The notes under the pieces were generated by a model that worked only from the letters and a program-made list of their open reading frames with translations, was not told where the DNA came from and did not search any database. Below are positions 15,850-27,670 of a stretch of DNA of 64,000 nucleotides, piece after piece. Positions within the stretch are counted from its first letter, which is position 1; every line of letters begins with the position of its first letter. The DNA is from Microbacterium sp. LWH13-1.2. GTDB taxonomy: Bacteria; Actinomycetota; Actinomycetes; Actinomycetales; Microbacteriaceae. The position numbers were made by a program, and so were the translations under genes. Location: the NCBI RefSeq assembly GCF_038397735.1, contig NZ_CP151635.1, forward strand, positions 2,232,001-2,296,000. The letters are read 5' to 3'.

Positions 15850-17325
15850 TTATTCGTTGATGCCGAGCGTGGCGGCAGTCGCCGCGGTGGACTTCGCGGC
15901 CAGCGCGGCATCTGTGTTCAGCTTCTCGCCGAACGTGGGGATCAGCTCGCGCAGCTCGGACTCCCATCCCGGGTACTCGGCGGGGAAGCACTTCTTGAGC
16001 AGATCGAGCATGATCGGCACGGCGGTGGATGCGCCGGGCGATGCGCCGAGCAGACCCGCGATCGATCCGTCGGCCGCCGCGACGACCTCGGTGCCGAACT
16101 GCAGGATGCCGCCCTTCTTGGCATCCTTCTTCATCACCTGTGCACGCTGACCGGCATCGATCAGTGTCCAGTCCTCGTCCTTGGCCGTGGGCATGAACGT
16201 GCGGAGGCTGTCGACCTTCTTGGCGTGGTTCTTCATCAGCTCGCCGACGAGGTAGGTGATGAGGTCGGGGTTCGCGAAAGCGACCCGCAGCATCGGCCAC
16301 AGGTTGTGTGTGCGCACCTGCGACACGATGTCGAGCATCGAGCCGTTCTTGAGGAACTTGGGGCTGAAGGTCGCGAACGGACCGAACATCAGCGATGCCT
16401 CGCCATCGACCACGCGTGTGTCGAGGTGCGGCACGGACATGGGCGGAGCGCCCACGGAAGCCTGCGAATAGACCTTGGCCTTGTGCTGCGCGACGATCTT
16501 CGGGTTGGAGGTCTTGAGGAACTGACCGCCGATCGGGAAGACGCCGTAGCCCTTGATCTCGGGGATGCCCGAGCGCTGCAGAAGCTTGAGCGCCCAGCCG
16601 CCGGCGCCGACGAACACGAACCGCGCCTTGATCTGGTTCGGGGTACGCCCGATGGTCGTGCGGTAGTTGACCAGCCAGGTGCCGTCCTTCTGCTTCTTCA
16701 GGCTCTTGACCTCGTGGTTGGTGCGCAGCGTCACGCCCGAGTCGGTGAGGTGGTCGAAGAGCTGGTGCGTCAGGGCGCCGAAGTCGACATCGGTGCCGGC
16801 CGGCACTCGGGTCGCGGCGAACGGCTCGCCCTTGCGGCGCTGCTGCATGAGGAGCGGCGCCCACTTGTTGATGACGCGGGAGTCCTCGCTGTACTCGATG
16901 CCGTCGAACAGCGGCTGCTTCTTGAGCACCTCGTAGCGATCCTTGAGGTACTTGACGTCCTTCTCACCGCGCACGAACGTCATGTGCGGTGTGGCGTTGA
17001 TGAAGGTCGAGGGAGCGTCGAGCACTCCCCGATCGACCAGCGACGACCAGAACTGACGGCTCTGCTGGAACTGCTCGTTGATCGAGACGGCCTTCGCCGG
17101 GTCGAGGGGTGCGCCCTTCTGCTGCGGCATGTAGTTCAGCTCGCAGAGCGCCGCATGGCCCGTGCCCGCGTTGTTCCAGGGGTTCGACGACTCCTGAGCC
17201 ACATCGGAGAGTCGCTCGAACGCGACGATCTTCCAATCCGGCTGCAGCTCGTGCAGAAGGGTACCCAGGGTGGCGCTCATGATGCCACCACCGATCAAGA
17301 CGACATCGACGGTTTCGGTCACCAC
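15850..17325 (-). CDS. mqo: Malate:quinone oxidoreductase
   Basis: Membrane-associated FAD enzyme of the TCA cycle that oxidises malate to oxaloacetate and reduces menaquinone. It is 491 aa, the usual Mqo length. The N-terminal FAD-binding motif is DVVLIGGGIMSATLG. Family blocks SSNPWNNAGTGHAALCELNY and PMSVPHLDTR are present. Translation starts at GTG 17325 or the next codon. No Shine-Dalgarno site is visible, and TAGACT ends only 3 bases before the start, so the mRNA is probably leaderless. It is followed by tk. Confidence 0.97.
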   Translation of the reverse strand: MVTETVDVVLIGGGIMSATLGTLLHELQPDWKIVAFERLSDVAQESSNPWNNAGTGHAALCELNYMPQQKGAPLDPAKAVSINEQFQQSRQFWSSLVDRGVLDAPSTFINATPHMTFVRGEKDVKYLKDRYEVLKKQPLFDGIEYSEDSRVINKWAPLLMQQRRKGEPFAATRVPAGTDVDFGALTHQLFDHLTDSGVTLRTNHEVKSLKKQKDGTWLVNYRTTIGRTPNQIKARFVFVGAGGWALKLLQRSGIPEIKGYGVFPIGGQFLKTSNPKIVAQHKAKVYSQASVGAPPMSVPHLDTRVVDGEASLMFGPFATFSPKFLKNGSMLDIVSQVRTHNLWPMLRVAFANPDLITYLVGELMKNHAKKVDSLRTFMPTAKDEDWTLIDAGQRAQVMKKDAKKGGILQFGTEVVAAADGSIAGLLGASPGASTAVPIMLDLLKKCFPAEYPGWESELRELIPTFGEKLNTDAALAAKSTAATAATLGINE

Positions 17326-17328
17326 GAC

Positions 17329-17334
17329 AGTCTA
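17329..17334 (-). promoter_or_regulatory. -10 box of a leaderless mqo transcript
   Basis: TAGACT on the minus strand, with only GTC between it and the GTG start. The transcript would begin at or within the start codon. No clear -35. Confidence 0.5.
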
Positions 17335-17405
17335 GTTCGAGGTCACGGCACACCTGACCACGGGGACCCGCCTCGTGAGACCGGATCCGCATGGCGGCGA
17401 TGCGA

Positions 17406-18578
<1,173 letters not shown>

Positions 18579-18626
18579 CCGTGCCGCCCGGTGGTCGAGG
18601 ACCGTCGCGCGGTGTGCGGGCGTGGG

Positions 18627-19139
18627 TCAGCGACCGGTGCCGGCGTGGACCGTGGCCTCGGCGTCGCCGTCGAGACCGTAGGCGGTGTGCACGGTGCGGG
18701 CGGCCTCGGCGAGGTCGGTGTCGCGAAGGACGACAGAGATGCGGATCTCGGACGTCGAGATCATCTCGATGTTGATGCCACCGGCGGACAGCGCCTCGAA
18801 CAGCACCGCCGAGACTCCGGAGTGCGTGCGCATTCCGGCACCCACCACCGAGAGCTTGCCGATCTGGTCGTCGTGCACGAGGTTCTGGAAGCCGACCTCG
18901 GTCTGCTCACCGGCCAGCGCCTTGAGTGCTGCCGCCGCATCGGCCTTGGGAACCGTGAACGAGATGTCGGTGCGTCCCGTGGCCGAGACGTTCTGCACGA
19001 TCATGTCGACGTTCGCGCCCGACTTGGCGACGATCTTGAAGATCTCCGCTGCCTTGCCCGGCACGTCGGGCACGCCTGCGACGGTGATCTTGGCCTGGCC
19101 GAAATCGGTGGCGACACCGGCGACGATCGGTTCTTCCAT
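18627..19139 (-). other. Internal translation start: aspartate kinase beta subunit
   Basis: In-frame ATG at 19139 ([20 protein letters not shown]) with AGGGAG (19153-19148) 8 bases upstream. It would give a 170-aa regulatory subunit made of the two ACT domains. The Corynebacterium beta subunit starts at the same MEEP position. This is an inference from sequence and homology. Confidence 0.7.
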
Positions 19140-19910
19140 GGCTGCTGCTCCCTCGGCTTCGCGAGGGTTCTTCATGCCCTCGCCCAGAACGTATGTGCCC
19201 TCGGACGACGAGAAGGTCGACCGGGCGTGGATCAGGACGCCGTGACGGCGTGCGTACTCGACGGCGCGGATGTAGAGCACCTTGGCGCCGTTGGCGGCGA
19301 GTTCGAGCATCTCCTCGCTGCCGATGTGGTCGAGCTTCTGCGCCTTCGGGATGACCCGGGGGTCTGCCGTGAAGATGCCGTCTACATCGCTGTAGATCTC
19401 GCAGACATCGGCGTCGAGAGCCGCGGCGAGAGCGACGGCCGTCGTGTCGGAGCCGCCGCGCCCGAGCGTGGTGATGTCGCGGGTGTCGCGGTTGAACCCC
19501 TGGAAGCCGGCGACGATGACGATCGCGCCTTCGTCGAGTGCTTCGCGCAGACGGATCGGCGTGACATCGACGATGCGGGCGGCGCCGTGCTGGGAGTCGG
19601 TGATCATGCCGGCCTGGCTGCCGGTGAACGAGCGCGCCTCGAAGCCCATCGAGTGGATCGCCATGGCCAGAAGCGCCATCGAGATCCGCTCGCCGCTCGA
19701 GAGCAGCATGTCGAGCTCGCGCGGTGCCGGGATCGGCGCGACCTCGTTGGCGAGGTCGAGCAGTTCGTCGGTCGTGTCGCCCATCGCGCTCACGGCGACG
19801 ACGACGTCGTGGCCGGCGCGACGCGTGTCGACGATGCGCTTGGCGACGCGCTTGATGCTCTCTGCGTCGGCGACTGAGGAGCCGCCGTACTTCTGCACGA
19901 TGAGGGCCAC
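18627..19910 (-). CDS. lysC: Aspartate kinase (alpha subunit)
   Basis: First committed step of the aspartate family: phosphorylation of L-aspartate. The 427-aa product starts [20 protein letters not shown] at GTG 19910, where GGGAG lies 5 bases upstream; the GTG at 19916 is too close to that site. The amino-acid kinase domain covers about 1-245. Two ACT domains follow (about 265-420), where lysine plus threonine usually exert feedback control. An internal, well-spaced start at 19139 would give the separate beta subunit known from Corynebacterium and Bacillus. Confidence 0.96.
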   Translation of the reverse strand: MALIVQKYGGSSVADAESIKRVAKRIVDTRRAGHDVVVAVSAMGDTTDELLDLANEVAPIPAPRELDMLLSSGERISMALLAMAIHSMGFEARSFTGSQAGMITDSQHGAARIVDVTPIRLREALDEGAIVIVAGFQGFNRDTRDITTLGRGGSDTTAVALAAALDADVCEIYSDVDGIFTADPRVIPKAQKLDHIGSEEMLELAANGAKVLYIRAVEYARRHGVLIHARSTFSSSEGTYVLGEGMKNPREAEGAAAMEEPIVAGVATDFGQAKITVAGVPDVPGKAAEIFKIVAKSGANVDMIVQNVSATGRTDISFTVPKADAAAALKALAGEQTEVGFQNLVHDDQIGKLSVVGAGMRTHSGVSAVLFEALSAGGINIEMISTSEIRISVVLRDTDLAEAARTVHTAYGLDGDAEATVHAGTGR

Positions 19911-20004
19911 GTTCACTCCCTGGGATGTCGGGCGGATCCGCCCACCGCTCATTCTACGATCGGCGCATATGCCCCGCTTCGCATGTGACGGGATCGACGG
20001 CCTG

Positions 20005-20943
20005 TCAGGGCGCGGGCGGGAGTGGAGCGGGTGTGAGATCGGGAGCGACGGATGCCGGTGGGCGCAGCCGCCCTCCGGTGGCGGCGAACCAGCATCCGAT
20101 GATGATCAGCGGGAATCCGATGAGCAGACCGGGAGTCAGCGGCTCGGCGAGCACGATCGCTCCGAGGATGATCGCGACCACCGGGTTGACGTAGGTGAAC
20201 AGCGGCGCCCGCACGGGGCCCACTTCGCGGATCAGCGCGAAGAACGCGAGGAACGCGACGGCCGTGCAGATGACGGCGAGAGCGAGCAGAGCGCCGATCG
20301 AGGGCAGCGTCGGCGTCTCATGCTGAGTCAGCAGTCCGATCGGAAGGTAGATCACCCCGATCATCAGCAGAGAGAGGGTGATCGTGCCGAGCGAGGGCAC
20401 GTCGTTCAGCTTGCGGGCGACGATGAACGGCGCGATCGCATAGAGGATGGCGACCAGCAGCACCTCCCCCGCGGCGAGAAGACTGACCTCTCCGCCGAAG
20501 AGTCCTGGACCGGCGACGACGACCGCGACACCGACGAAGCCCACCAGCAGGCCGATGCCTCGTGCAGGGCGAAGGACGCCTCGGTCTCCCCCGCCCAGGG
20601 CGATGAGGGCTGCGAACAGCGGCACCGTCGCGACGAGGAGGCCCGTCATCCCCGAGGGCAGCGTCATCTCTGCATGACCCAAGAGCACGAAGGGGCCTGC
20701 CATCTCGACGACGCCGAACGCCAGAACCCACGGCCAGTGCTTCAGCGCCGCACGCAGCGCGCCCCCGCGAATCGCGAACGGCAGGAGAAGCAGCGCGGCG
20801 ATGAGAGTACGTCCGGCCACGATGGCGGGTGGCGAGAGCGACTCGACCGCGATGCTGATGAACAGGTAGGGCACGCCCCACAGCAGGGCCATCGCCCCGA
20901 AGAGCAGCCACCCGCGGCGGGAGAACCCGCCCTGGGCGTTCAT
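20005..20943 (-). CDS. EamA (DMT) family transporter
   Basis: A 312-aa membrane protein with ten hydrophobic helices in two EamA repeats (about 12-140 and 155-290). The first repeat opens with [14 protein letters not shown] and the second ends near [21 protein letters not shown], the signature E-P-L turn of the drug/metabolite transporter superfamily. Members export amino acids, metabolites or drugs; the substrate is not readable. It lies between lysC and recR on the same strand. The C-terminus is Pro/Ala-rich (PAPLPPAP). Confidence 0.9.
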   Translation of the reverse strand: MNAQGGFSRRGWLLFGAMALLWGVPYLFISIAVESLSPPAIVAGRTLIAALLLLPFAIRGGALRAALKHWPWVLAFGVVEMAGPFVLLGHAEMTLPSGMTGLLVATVPLFAALIALGGGDRGVLRPARGIGLLVGFVGVAVVVAGPGLFGGEVSLLAAGEVLLVAILYAIAPFIVARKLNDVPSLGTITLSLLMIGVIYLPIGLLTQHETPTLPSIGALLALAVICTAVAFLAFFALIREVGPVRAPLFTYVNPVVAIILGAIVLAEPLTPGLLIGFPLIIIGCWFAATGGRLRPPASVAPDLTPAPLPPAP

Positions 20944-20959
20944 TGCACGCGCCCGGCGA

Positions 20960-21553
20960 TCACAGCACGCGCCGACCCTCGAATGCTCGACCGAGGGTGA
21001 CCTCGTCGGCGTACTCGAGGTCGCCGCCGACCGGGAGCCCGGAGGCGAGACGCGACACGGTGATCTGCATGGTCGTGAGCAGACGGCTGAGGTAGCTCGC
21101 CGTCGCCTCGCCTTCGAGGTTCGGATTCGTCGCGAGGATGACCTCCTGCACCGTCCCGTCGGCGAGACGCGTCATGAGCTGGGCGATGCGCAGATCGTCG
21201 GGTCCGATTCCGGCGATGGGACTGATCGCCCCGCCGAGCACGTGGTACAGCCCACGGAACTCGCGGGTGCGCTCGATGGCAGCCACGTCCTTGGCGTCCT
21301 CGACGACGCAGATCAGCTCGGGATTGCGACGCGGGTCACGGCAGATCGTGCAGCGCTCCTGCTCTGCCACGTTGCCGCAGACCTCGCAGAAGCGCACGCG
21401 GACGCGGATCTCGACCAGCAGCTCCGACAGACGTGCGACGTCGAACGTCGGGGTCTGCAGGATGTGGAACGCGATGCGCTGCGCGGACTTGGGGCCGATT
21501 CCGGGGAGCCGGCCGAACTCGTCGATCAGCTCCTGGACGATTCCGTCATACAT
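20960..21553 (-). CDS. recR: Recombination protein RecR
   Basis: RecFOR-pathway protein that forms a ring clamp with RecO and loads RecA at gaps. 197 aa, the normal length: N-terminal helix-hairpin-helix ([17 protein letters not shown]), zinc finger [16 protein letters not shown] (about 56-71), TOPRIM domain with CVVEDAKDV, and a C-terminal [19 protein letters not shown]alker-B-like end. Its ATG at 21553 shares one base with the dnaX stop (TGATG). dnaX-recR is a widely conserved pair. Confidence 0.97.
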   Translation of the reverse strand: MYDGIVQELIDEFGRLPGIGPKSAQRIAFHILQTPTFDVARLSELLVEIRVRVRFCEVCGNVAEQERCTICRDPRRNPELICVVEDAKDVAAIERTREFRGLYHVLGGAISPIAGIGPDDLRIAQLMTRLADGTVQEVILATNPNLEGEATASYLSRLLTTMQITVSRLASGLPVGGDLEYADEVTLGRAFEGRRVL

Positions 21554-23982
21554 CAGGAGAACCTCGTCGGGGGCTCGTAGGGCTCTTCGCGCACGAATGT
21601 CGCGCCGAGCACCTGGCGGATCACGGCCTCACCGTAGCGCTGGACTCCCCCGGCAGGGGTGCGCTCGGTGATCACCGGGGCTGCGGCGGCGGATGCCGCC
21701 TTGCGCACCGGCGCAGCAGGCTGCACGGGTGCGGACTGAGCCGGGGTCGATGACGACGGATGCGCGTGCGCGCGACCGGCGGATGCCGCGGTCTGAGGTG
21801 TCGGCACCGGCTCGTACGCCGGGTCGTACGGCGGCTCGTCATCGAAGTACGGCGGCTCGTCGTCGAGCGGAGGCGGCGGCTCATCGCCTCCGACCGGCCG
21901 GCCGGCACCAGGAGCGGTCGGGGCTGCCTGAGCGGTCGGGGCTGCCGCGGTCGGCGCGGTCGGCGCGGTCGGCGCCGGCTGAGCAGCGGTCGGTACGGCG
22001 ACCGGAGAGGTTGCAGGGTCGGCGGATGCCGGGATGGCGGCCACCGCCCACTCGGTCACCGGCCCCGCAGAAGCACTACGTGTCTGAGAGCGCGGTGAGC
22101 CCGCTGACGCAGGCTCCGATGCGGTGGCGTCGCCTGTCGGCGCACCGGACGAAGAGGTCGCCGGCTGGCGAGGCGCCCCACCCGCGGGCATCGGAGCAGG
22201 CCGGTACTTCACCTTGACGCCGACTTCGTGCTCGATCGCCATGCGGAGGTGATCCGACGGGCCTGCGCCCGGGACCGTGCCCTTGAACTTCGCGACGTCG
22301 TGCTGGCTCGTGAAGCCGAGGGTGAGCACCTCGGAATCGGTGTCGTAGGCGAGCGGCTGAACCGCGGTCGCAAGCAGCCAGGAGGTGCGGCTGAGCCCTT
22401 CGAGTCGCTTGAGCACCCCGGGCCAGGCGGCGGCGATTGCGTCGAACGTGACAGGACCGGCCGGAGCTGCGGGCGCCGCCTCGGTCTCGGCGGCCGACGC
22501 CGCTTCGGATGCAGCGGCTTCAGAAGCGGCGGCGGCGTCGGATACCACGGCTCCAGGTGCATCGGATGCGGGCGCCGCACCCGCGGGCACCTCGTCCTGC
22601 GGCGTCGCGGCTGCAACGGCAGCAGTCGGCGCAACTGCAGCGGCAGCAGTCGGCGCAGCCGCAGCGGCAGCAGTCGGCGCAGCCGCAGCGGCAGCAGTCG
22701 GCGCAGCCGCAGCAGCAGGGACCGACGCAGCGGCAGGAGCCGCTGTCGACCCGGTGGCGTGGGCGCGCGGCTCGGACTGCGTGGCAGCCGACGGTGTCTG
22801 AACTCGCGCAGGCGCCGCGGCGGACACGGAGGTGGCCTGCGGGGCGGCAGCGCCGGCCTCCGCTCCTGCGGCCAGAACACGGGCGACCATCAGCTCGAGG
22901 TGAAGTCGGGGCGATGTCGCGCCGGACATGTCGTCGAGGGCTGCGCTGACGACGTCGGCCGTGCGCGACAGACGCGCGGAGCCGAACGACTCGGCCTGCG
23001 TGCGCATGCGGGCGAGCTCGTCTTCGGCGACTCCGCGCAGCACCGAGGCAGCACCGGCGCCGACGGCCGCGATCACGATGAGGTCTCGCAGCCGCTCGAG
23101 CAGATCGTCGACGAAGCGACGGGGGTCCTGCCCGGTCTGCACGACGCGATCGATGGCGGGGAAGGCAGCGGCGGCATCGGCGGCGGCCAGCGCGTCGACG
23201 ATCTCGTCGAGCAGAGTGGCGTGCGTGTAGCCGAGCAGGGCCACTGCCCGCTCGTACGCCACCGTCACGGTCTCGGAACCGGCGGGGGAATCGGAGCCGG
23301 CGATCAGCTGGTCGAGCAGCGACAGGGTGTCTCGGGGCGAGCCGCCTCCGGCACGAACGACGAGAGGCAGCACACCGCGCTCGGCGACCACGCCCTCTTC
23401 GGTGCACAGCTTCTCGACGTAATCGAGCATCGCGGCCGGGGGCACCAGCCGGAACGGGTAATGGTGCGTGCGCGAGCGGATCGTGCCGAGCACCTTCTCG
23501 GGCTCGGTGGTCGCGAAGATGAACTTGACGTGCTCGGGCGGCTCTTCGACGAGCTTGAGCAGCGCGTTGAACCCCTGCGGCGTCACCATGTGCGCCTCGT
23601 CGAGGATGAAGATCTTGTAGCGGTCGCGGCTGGGGGCGAATGTCGCCCGCTCGCGCAGGTCGCGGGCGTCGTCGACGCCGTTGTGGCTGGCGGCGTCGAT
23701 CTCGACCACGTCTAGTGATCCACCGCCCGCGCGCGACAGCTCGACGCAGCTCGGGCACGTGCCGCACGGGACGTCGGTGGGCCCTTCGGCGCAGTTCAGG
23801 CACCGGGCGAGGATGCGAGCAGACGTGGTCTTGCCGCATCCACGGGGTCCGGAGAAGAGATAGGCGTGGCCGACGCGGTCACCGCGCAGCGCGGTCATCA
23901 GCGGATCGGTCACCTGGGACTGCCCGATCATCTCGCCGAACGACTCGGGGCGGTAGCGGCGGTAGAGGGCTGTGGTCACCAC
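21553..23982 (-). CDS. dnaX: DNA polymerase III subunit gamma/tau
   Basis: Clamp-loader ATPase of the replicative polymerase. 809 aa. The AAA+ domain (about 1-240) carries Walker [16 protein letters not shown], the zinc module CLNC...CGTCPSC, DEAHM, and the SRC-like [14 protein letters not shown]. Domain III follows (about 240-375), then a long Ala/Pro/Thr-rich linker (about 390-500), a conserved small domain (about 510-600) and an acidic-aromatic Pro-rich tail. The linker includes four 24-base repeats (22618-22713). The start is GTG at 23982. No obvious frameshift signal is needed if only tau is made. It is coupled to recR. Confidence 0.96.
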   Translation of the reverse strand: MVTTALYRRYRPESFGEMIGQSQVTDPLMTALRGDRVGHAYLFSGPRGCGKTTSARILARCLNCAEGPTDVPCGTCPSCVELSRAGGGSLDVVEIDAASHNGVDDARDLRERATFAPSRDRYKIFILDEAHMVTPQGFNALLKLVEEPPEHVKFIFATTEPEKVLGTIRSRTHHYPFRLVPPAAMLDYVEKLCTEEGVVAERGVLPLVVRAGGGSPRDTLSLLDQLIAGSDSPAGSETVTVAYERAVALLGYTHATLLDEIVDALAAADAAAAFPAIDRVVQTGQDPRRFVDDLLERLRDLIVIAAVGAGAASVLRGVAEDELARMRTQAESFGSARLSRTADVVSAALDDMSGATSPRLHLELMVARVLAAGAEAGAAAPQATSVSAAAPARVQTPSAATQSEPRAHATGSTAAPAAASVPAAAAAPTAAAAAAPTAAAAAAPTAAAAVAPTAAVAAATPQDEVPAGAAPASDAPGAVVSDAAAASEAAASEAASAAETEAAPAAPAGPVTFDAIAAAWPGVLKRLEGLSRTSWLLATAVQPLAYDTDSEVLTLGFTSQHDVAKFKGTVPGAGPSDHLRMAIEHEVGVKVKYRPAPMPAGGAPRQPATSSSGAPTGDATASEPASAGSPRSQTRSASAGPVTEWAVAAIPASADPATSPVAVPTAAQPAPTAPTAPTAAAPTAQAAPTAPGAGRPVGGDEPPPPLDDEPPYFDDEPPYDPAYEPVPTPQTAASAGRAHAHPSSSTPAQSAPVQPAAPVRKAASAAAAPVITERTPAGGVQRYGEAVIRQVLGATFVREEPYEPPTRFS
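22618..22713. repeat. Four 24-bp tandem repeats inside dnaX
   Basis: Unit GGCAGCAGTCGGCGCAGCCG plus CAGC, at 22618, 22642, 22666 and 22690; the first copy differs at GCAACTGCA. They encode an eight-residue Ala-rich unit (A-P-T-A-A-A-A-A) in the tau linker. The frame is kept, so copy-number change would only lengthen the linker. Confidence 0.9.
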
Positions 23983-24083
23983 ACCAGCCTACGGCGTGCC
24001 ACGGACGTTCAGGCAGGCGGGTCCGGCCGATCGACCGAGCGCCCTGCGCCGCGCTGCCGAGATATCGGGAGCGACGCCGCGAA

Positions 24084-25163
24084 TCACGACGAGACGGCCT
24101 CGAACACGCCGCCGACCACCTCGACGACGCCGCCCGTCGCGTCGACCAGGTCTCCGACCGCGCCGACGAGATGCACGACCCCTCCGACGATCTCGATCAC
24201 GTCGAAGACGGCTCCGGCGACCTCGATCGCGCTGTCCAGCCCCTCCCCCGCTCGCAGCACCTGCGACTCCGTGCGGAGTGCGGCCGTCCACGAACGCTCG
24301 AGCCCGAACAGCACGGCATAGGGCAGCAGCCGCTCGTTCAGGAGGAAGCGCTGCAGCCTCTCGGACGCCGCCTCGGCGGAGACATCCGACCGCAGATCCG
24401 CCCCGTCCGCCGACTGGAGGAAACGCAGCGGCTCGGCCTCGGCGAGGGCGACGTACTCCCGGATGCCGGCGAGGTGCGCGCGCAGCGGTCGCGCGTCCGG
24501 AAGGAACCGGCGCCATGGCCTCGGGGCGATCACGATCACCGCGACGGCGACCACGACACCCGCGATCGGCACGGCGTACACGCCGGTGCCCGGTTCGCTC
24601 ACCACGACCGCTGCGAAGAGCAGCAGCAGACACACGCCGATCACGAGGCAGGCAGCCACCCGCAGCAGGAAGGTCGCCCAGCCGCGGCGGCCGCGGCCGA
24701 TCAGCCCCGCGGAAGCGAGCCGTGTCTCGGTCTCGTCGAGCACACCACGCACTCGTCGGTGCAGCGCCCGAGCATCCGAGCTGAATCGTCGCACCCGACC
24801 CGAGGTGTGGTCCGGACCGAACAGCGCCTCGAGGACGCTCAGCTCCTCCGGCGTGAATGTCGCGCCGTCGACGACCTCGATGCCGATCGGCGCGCGCTTG
24901 CGCGATCCCTCGGACGGCACGTCCTCGGCATCCACCAGCAGCCGCACCTTCCGGCGCACCGCCAGGTCGATCAGCGCCGCGGCGATCGCCCTGCGGTCGG
25001 CGTTGAGCAGCAGCGCGTCGTACAGCACCGTCGCACCGGGCGACGGTTCGAACCGCGGTCCGGGCGACGCCACGCGCTGCACCGATCGCACCCGCTCGAT
25101 GACGGCGAGGACGAGCAGCAGCAGCGCGGGCGCGAGTCCGAACAGCGAAGCGGTGATCAGCAC
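24084..25163 (-). CDS. DUF2207-like membrane protein, C-terminal half only
   Basis: A 359-aa protein from GTG 25163, which overlaps the GH65 stop region. An N-terminal helix (LITASLFGLAPALLLLVLAV) precedes a cytosolic block with DRRAIAAALIDLAVRRKVRLLVD, the winged-helix-like module that follows the membrane helix in DUF2207 (YciQ-like) proteins. A helix pair (about 185-240) follows, and the C-terminus is Val/Gly-rich (IVGGVVHLVGAVGDLV). The beta-sandwich that normally precedes this module is missing, so this is a short variant. Role unknown. Confidence 0.65.
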   Translation of the reverse strand: MLITASLFGLAPALLLLVLAVIERVRSVQRVASPGPRFEPSPGATVLYDALLLNADRRAIAAALIDLAVRRKVRLLVDAEDVPSEGSRKRAPIGIEVVDGATFTPEELSVLEALFGPDHTSGRVRRFSSDARALHRRVRGVLDETETRLASAGLIGRGRRGWATFLLRVAACLVIGVCLLLLFAAVVVSEPGTGVYAVPIAGVVVAVAVIVIAPRPWRRFLPDARPLRAHLAGIREYVALAEAEPLRFLQSADGADLRSDVSAEAASERLQRFLLNERLLPYAVLFGLERSWTAALRTESQVLRAGEGLDSAIEVAGAVFDVIEIVGGVVHLVGAVGDLVDATGGVVEVVGGVFEAVSS

Positions 25164-25165
25164 CG

Positions 25166-27670
25166 TCAGTCGATCGGCTCGATCACCGGGATCGCGGTGG
25201 TGATGACGGGGACCGATGCCGACAGGCGCGTGCCGTCCTCGCGGAGCGCATCGGCGAACTGGCGCAGTGACGGGCGTCCGGGGATCAACGGCCCCTGGTC
25301 GACCAGGGGCACGACGACCTCTTCGTCCGTGGTGGCGATGTACGCGACCTCGCGCACCGTGAACGGCACCGGGTTGCCGGTGCGAACCTGCACGCGCAGA
25401 GCATCCTTCGTGAGGGTGATCTGCAGCGCCGATCCCTGCCACTGCAGCGGGTACGACAGCGACGGCCAGTCCGCCGGCAGGCGGGGATCGAAGCTCAGCT
25501 CACCCGCGTAGTCGCGCATGCCTCCGAAGCCGCAGACGAGAGCCGTCCACACGCCGCCGGCGGATGCGACGTGCACGCCGTCGGCCGCGTTGTGGTGAAG
25601 ATCGTGCAGGTCGACGAACAGCGACTGCTGGAAGTACTGCAGCGCGAGATCCTGGTATCCGACCTCCGCCGCGAGGATCGACTGCACGACCGCCGACAGC
25701 GTCGAGTCGCCCGTCGTCAGCGGGTCGTAGTAGTCGAAGTCGGCCTTCTTCTCTTCCGGCGTGAAATGGTTGCCCTGCAGGAACAGCGCAAGCACCACGT
25801 CGGCCTGCTTGAGCACCTGGAAGCGGTAGATCACGAGCGGGTGGAAGTGCAGCAGCAGCGGACGCTGCTCCGACGGGGTGTGCGCGAGATCCCAGAGCTC
25901 GCGCTCGAGGAACAGCGAGTCCTGCGGATGGATGCCGAGGCTCTCGCTGAACGGGATGAACATCGCATCGGCCGCGCGCTCCCAGCCCTCGGCCTCGCCC
26001 TCGGCGAGCCCCGTGCGCTCGACGACCCTGGCGAACTCCTCGCCGTTGGCCTCCTGCGCCTCCCGCACGACCCGCGCCGCGTAGCGCAGGTTGTAGCGGG
26101 CCATGACGTTCGTGTACAGGTTGTCGTTCACGACGGTCGTGTACTCGTCCGGGCCCGTGACGCCGTGGATGTGGAACGTCTCGATGCCGTCGTCGTCCGT
26201 GGTGTCCGCGACGAGGCGCGAGGTGCGCCAGAAGCCGAGCGTCGCCCACAGGCGCGCAGTCTCGATCGCGATGTCGATGCCCTCGCGGCGCAGGAAGTCG
26301 TCGTCGCCGGTGGCTCGCACGTACTTGCCCAGCGCGAAGCTGACGTCGGCGTTGATGTGGTACTGCGCCGTGCCCGCCGCGTAGTACGCCGACGCCTCTT
26401 CGCCGTTGATCGTGCGCCAGGGGAACAGCGCCCCCGCCTCGTTCAGCTGGGCCGCCCGACGACGGGCCGCCGGGAGCATGAGCACGCGTGCACGCAGCGC
26501 GTTGCGCGCCCACTGCGGCGAGGTGTACGTGAGGAACGGGAGGACGTAGATCTCCGTGTCCCAGAAGTAGTGGCCGCTGTAGCCCGACCCCGAGACGCCC
26601 TTCGCCGGCACGCCGGTTCCGTCGGCACGCGCCGAGGCCTGAGCGAGCTGGAGGAGGCACCAGCGGGTGGCCTGCTGGATGTCGTCGTGCTCGCCGATCT
26701 GCACGTCGCTGCGGGCCCAGAACGCCGCGAGCCACTCGGCCTGGCGGTCGAACTGCGCCTGAACGCCCTCGAAGGCGACGCGGTCCAGCGACCGGCGGCA
26801 GCGGTCGACGAGCTCCCGAGCGGGCACGCCGCGCGAGGTGTGGTAGCTGACGAGCTTGGTGACCGAGATGGGAACACCCGCCTTCGCCTGCACGCGGAAG
26901 ACGTTCTTCGAGATGTCCTCTTCGATGAGCGTGCGCGAGGTGTAGTCGTTCTCGGTCTCGATGATGTGGTCGGCGACGACGGCCACCGTCATGCCCGAGG
27001 CTGCCACCGAGTACGACAGCGCGGACCGGAGCCCGTCCTGCCAGTGCTCGGCGGGCTCGAGCACGCGTTCGGCGATCTTCTCGGCCTTGCGGGGGTCGAA
27101 TCCGCTCTTCGCCTGGTTGGGCGTGCCCGCGTAGACGCCGGCGCCGTCCTGACGGTTGATCATCTGGCAGCTGACCGTGACGGGGGCGTCGGCGTTCTCG
27201 ACGACGACCTCGAGGCGGAGCACCGCGAGGTGGCGCTCCTCGAAGCTGACGATCCGCTCGTCGCGCATGCGCACGCGCTTGCCCGACGGCGTCTCCCACA
27301 CCACGACGCGCTCGAGCACGCCGGTGCGCATGTCGAGCGTGCGGCGGTACTCGCGCACGTCCGCCTCGTCGAAGGAGATCGGCTCGTCGTCGACGTAGAC
27401 GCGCATGACCTTCGCGTCGGGTGCGTTGACGATCGTCTGCCCGACCTCGGCGAAGCCGTACGCCTGCTCCGCGTGGCGGATGGGCCACGTCTCGTGCAGG
27501 CCGTTGATGAACGTGCCGTGCTCGTGCGCGCCGCGTCCTTCGATGTGGTTGCCGCGGAGGCCGAGGTAGCCGTTGCCGACGCTGAACAGGGTCTCCCCGA
27601 CTCCGTCTTCGGAGTAGCGCGTCTCGATGAGCCGCCAGGGGTCGACGGGGAAGCGGTCGCGGTCGATCAT
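25166..27670 (-). CDS. Glycoside hydrolase family 65 protein (trehalose/maltose/kojibiose phosphorylase)
   Basis: An 834-aa GH65 enzyme that cleaves an alpha-linked glucose disaccharide with phosphate to glucose plus beta-glucose 1-phosphate. Domains: N-terminal beta-sandwich (about 1-265), helical linker, (alpha/alpha)6 barrel (about 315-690) with the general-acid Glu near 507 in HGVTGPDEYTTVVNDN, and a C-terminal sheet. The ATG at 27670 overlaps the stop of the beta-phosphoglucomutase gene (ATGA). That pairing is classic for GH65, since the mutase converts the product to glucose 6-phosphate. Which disaccharide is used cannot be told by eye. Confidence 0.93.
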   Translation of the reverse strand: MIDRDRFPVDPWRLIETRYSEDGVGETLFSVGNGYLGLRGNHIEGRGAHEHGTFINGLHETWPIRHAEQAYGFAEVGQTIVNAPDAKVMRVYVDDEPISFDEADVREYRRTLDMRTGVLERVVVWETPSGKRVRMRDERIVSFEERHLAVLRLEVVVENADAPVTVSCQMINRQDGAGVYAGTPNQAKSGFDPRKAEKIAERVLEPAEHWQDGLRSALSYSVAASGMTVAVVADHIIETENDYTSRTLIEEDISKNVFRVQAKAGVPISVTKLVSYHTSRGVPARELVDRCRRSLDRVAFEGVQAQFDRQAEWLAAFWARSDVQIGEHDDIQQATRWCLLQLAQASARADGTGVPAKGVSGSGYSGHYFWDTEIYVLPFLTYTSPQWARNALRARVLMLPAARRRAAQLNEAGALFPWRTINGEEASAYYAAGTAQYHINADVSFALGKYVRATGDDDFLRREGIDIAIETARLWATLGFWRTSRLVADTTDDDGIETFHIHGVTGPDEYTTVVNDNLYTNVMARYNLRYAARVVREAQEANGEEFARVVERTGLAEGEAEGWERAADAMFIPFSESLGIHPQDSLFLERELWDLAHTPSEQRPLLLHFHPLVIYRFQVLKQADVVLALFLQGNHFTPEEKKADFDYYDPLTTGDSTLSAVVQSILAAEVGYQDLALQYFQQSLFVDLHDLHHNAADGVHVASAGGVWTALVCGFGGMRDYAGELSFDPRLPADWPSLSYPLQWQGSALQITLTKDALRVQVRTGNPVPFTVREVAYIATTDEEVVVPLVDQGPLIPGRPSLRQFADALREDGTRLSASVPVITTAIPVIEPID

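Noticed and set aside
22618-22713. Possible CRISPR array
   Set aside because: Direct tandem repeats of 24 bases with no spacers, in frame inside dnaX.
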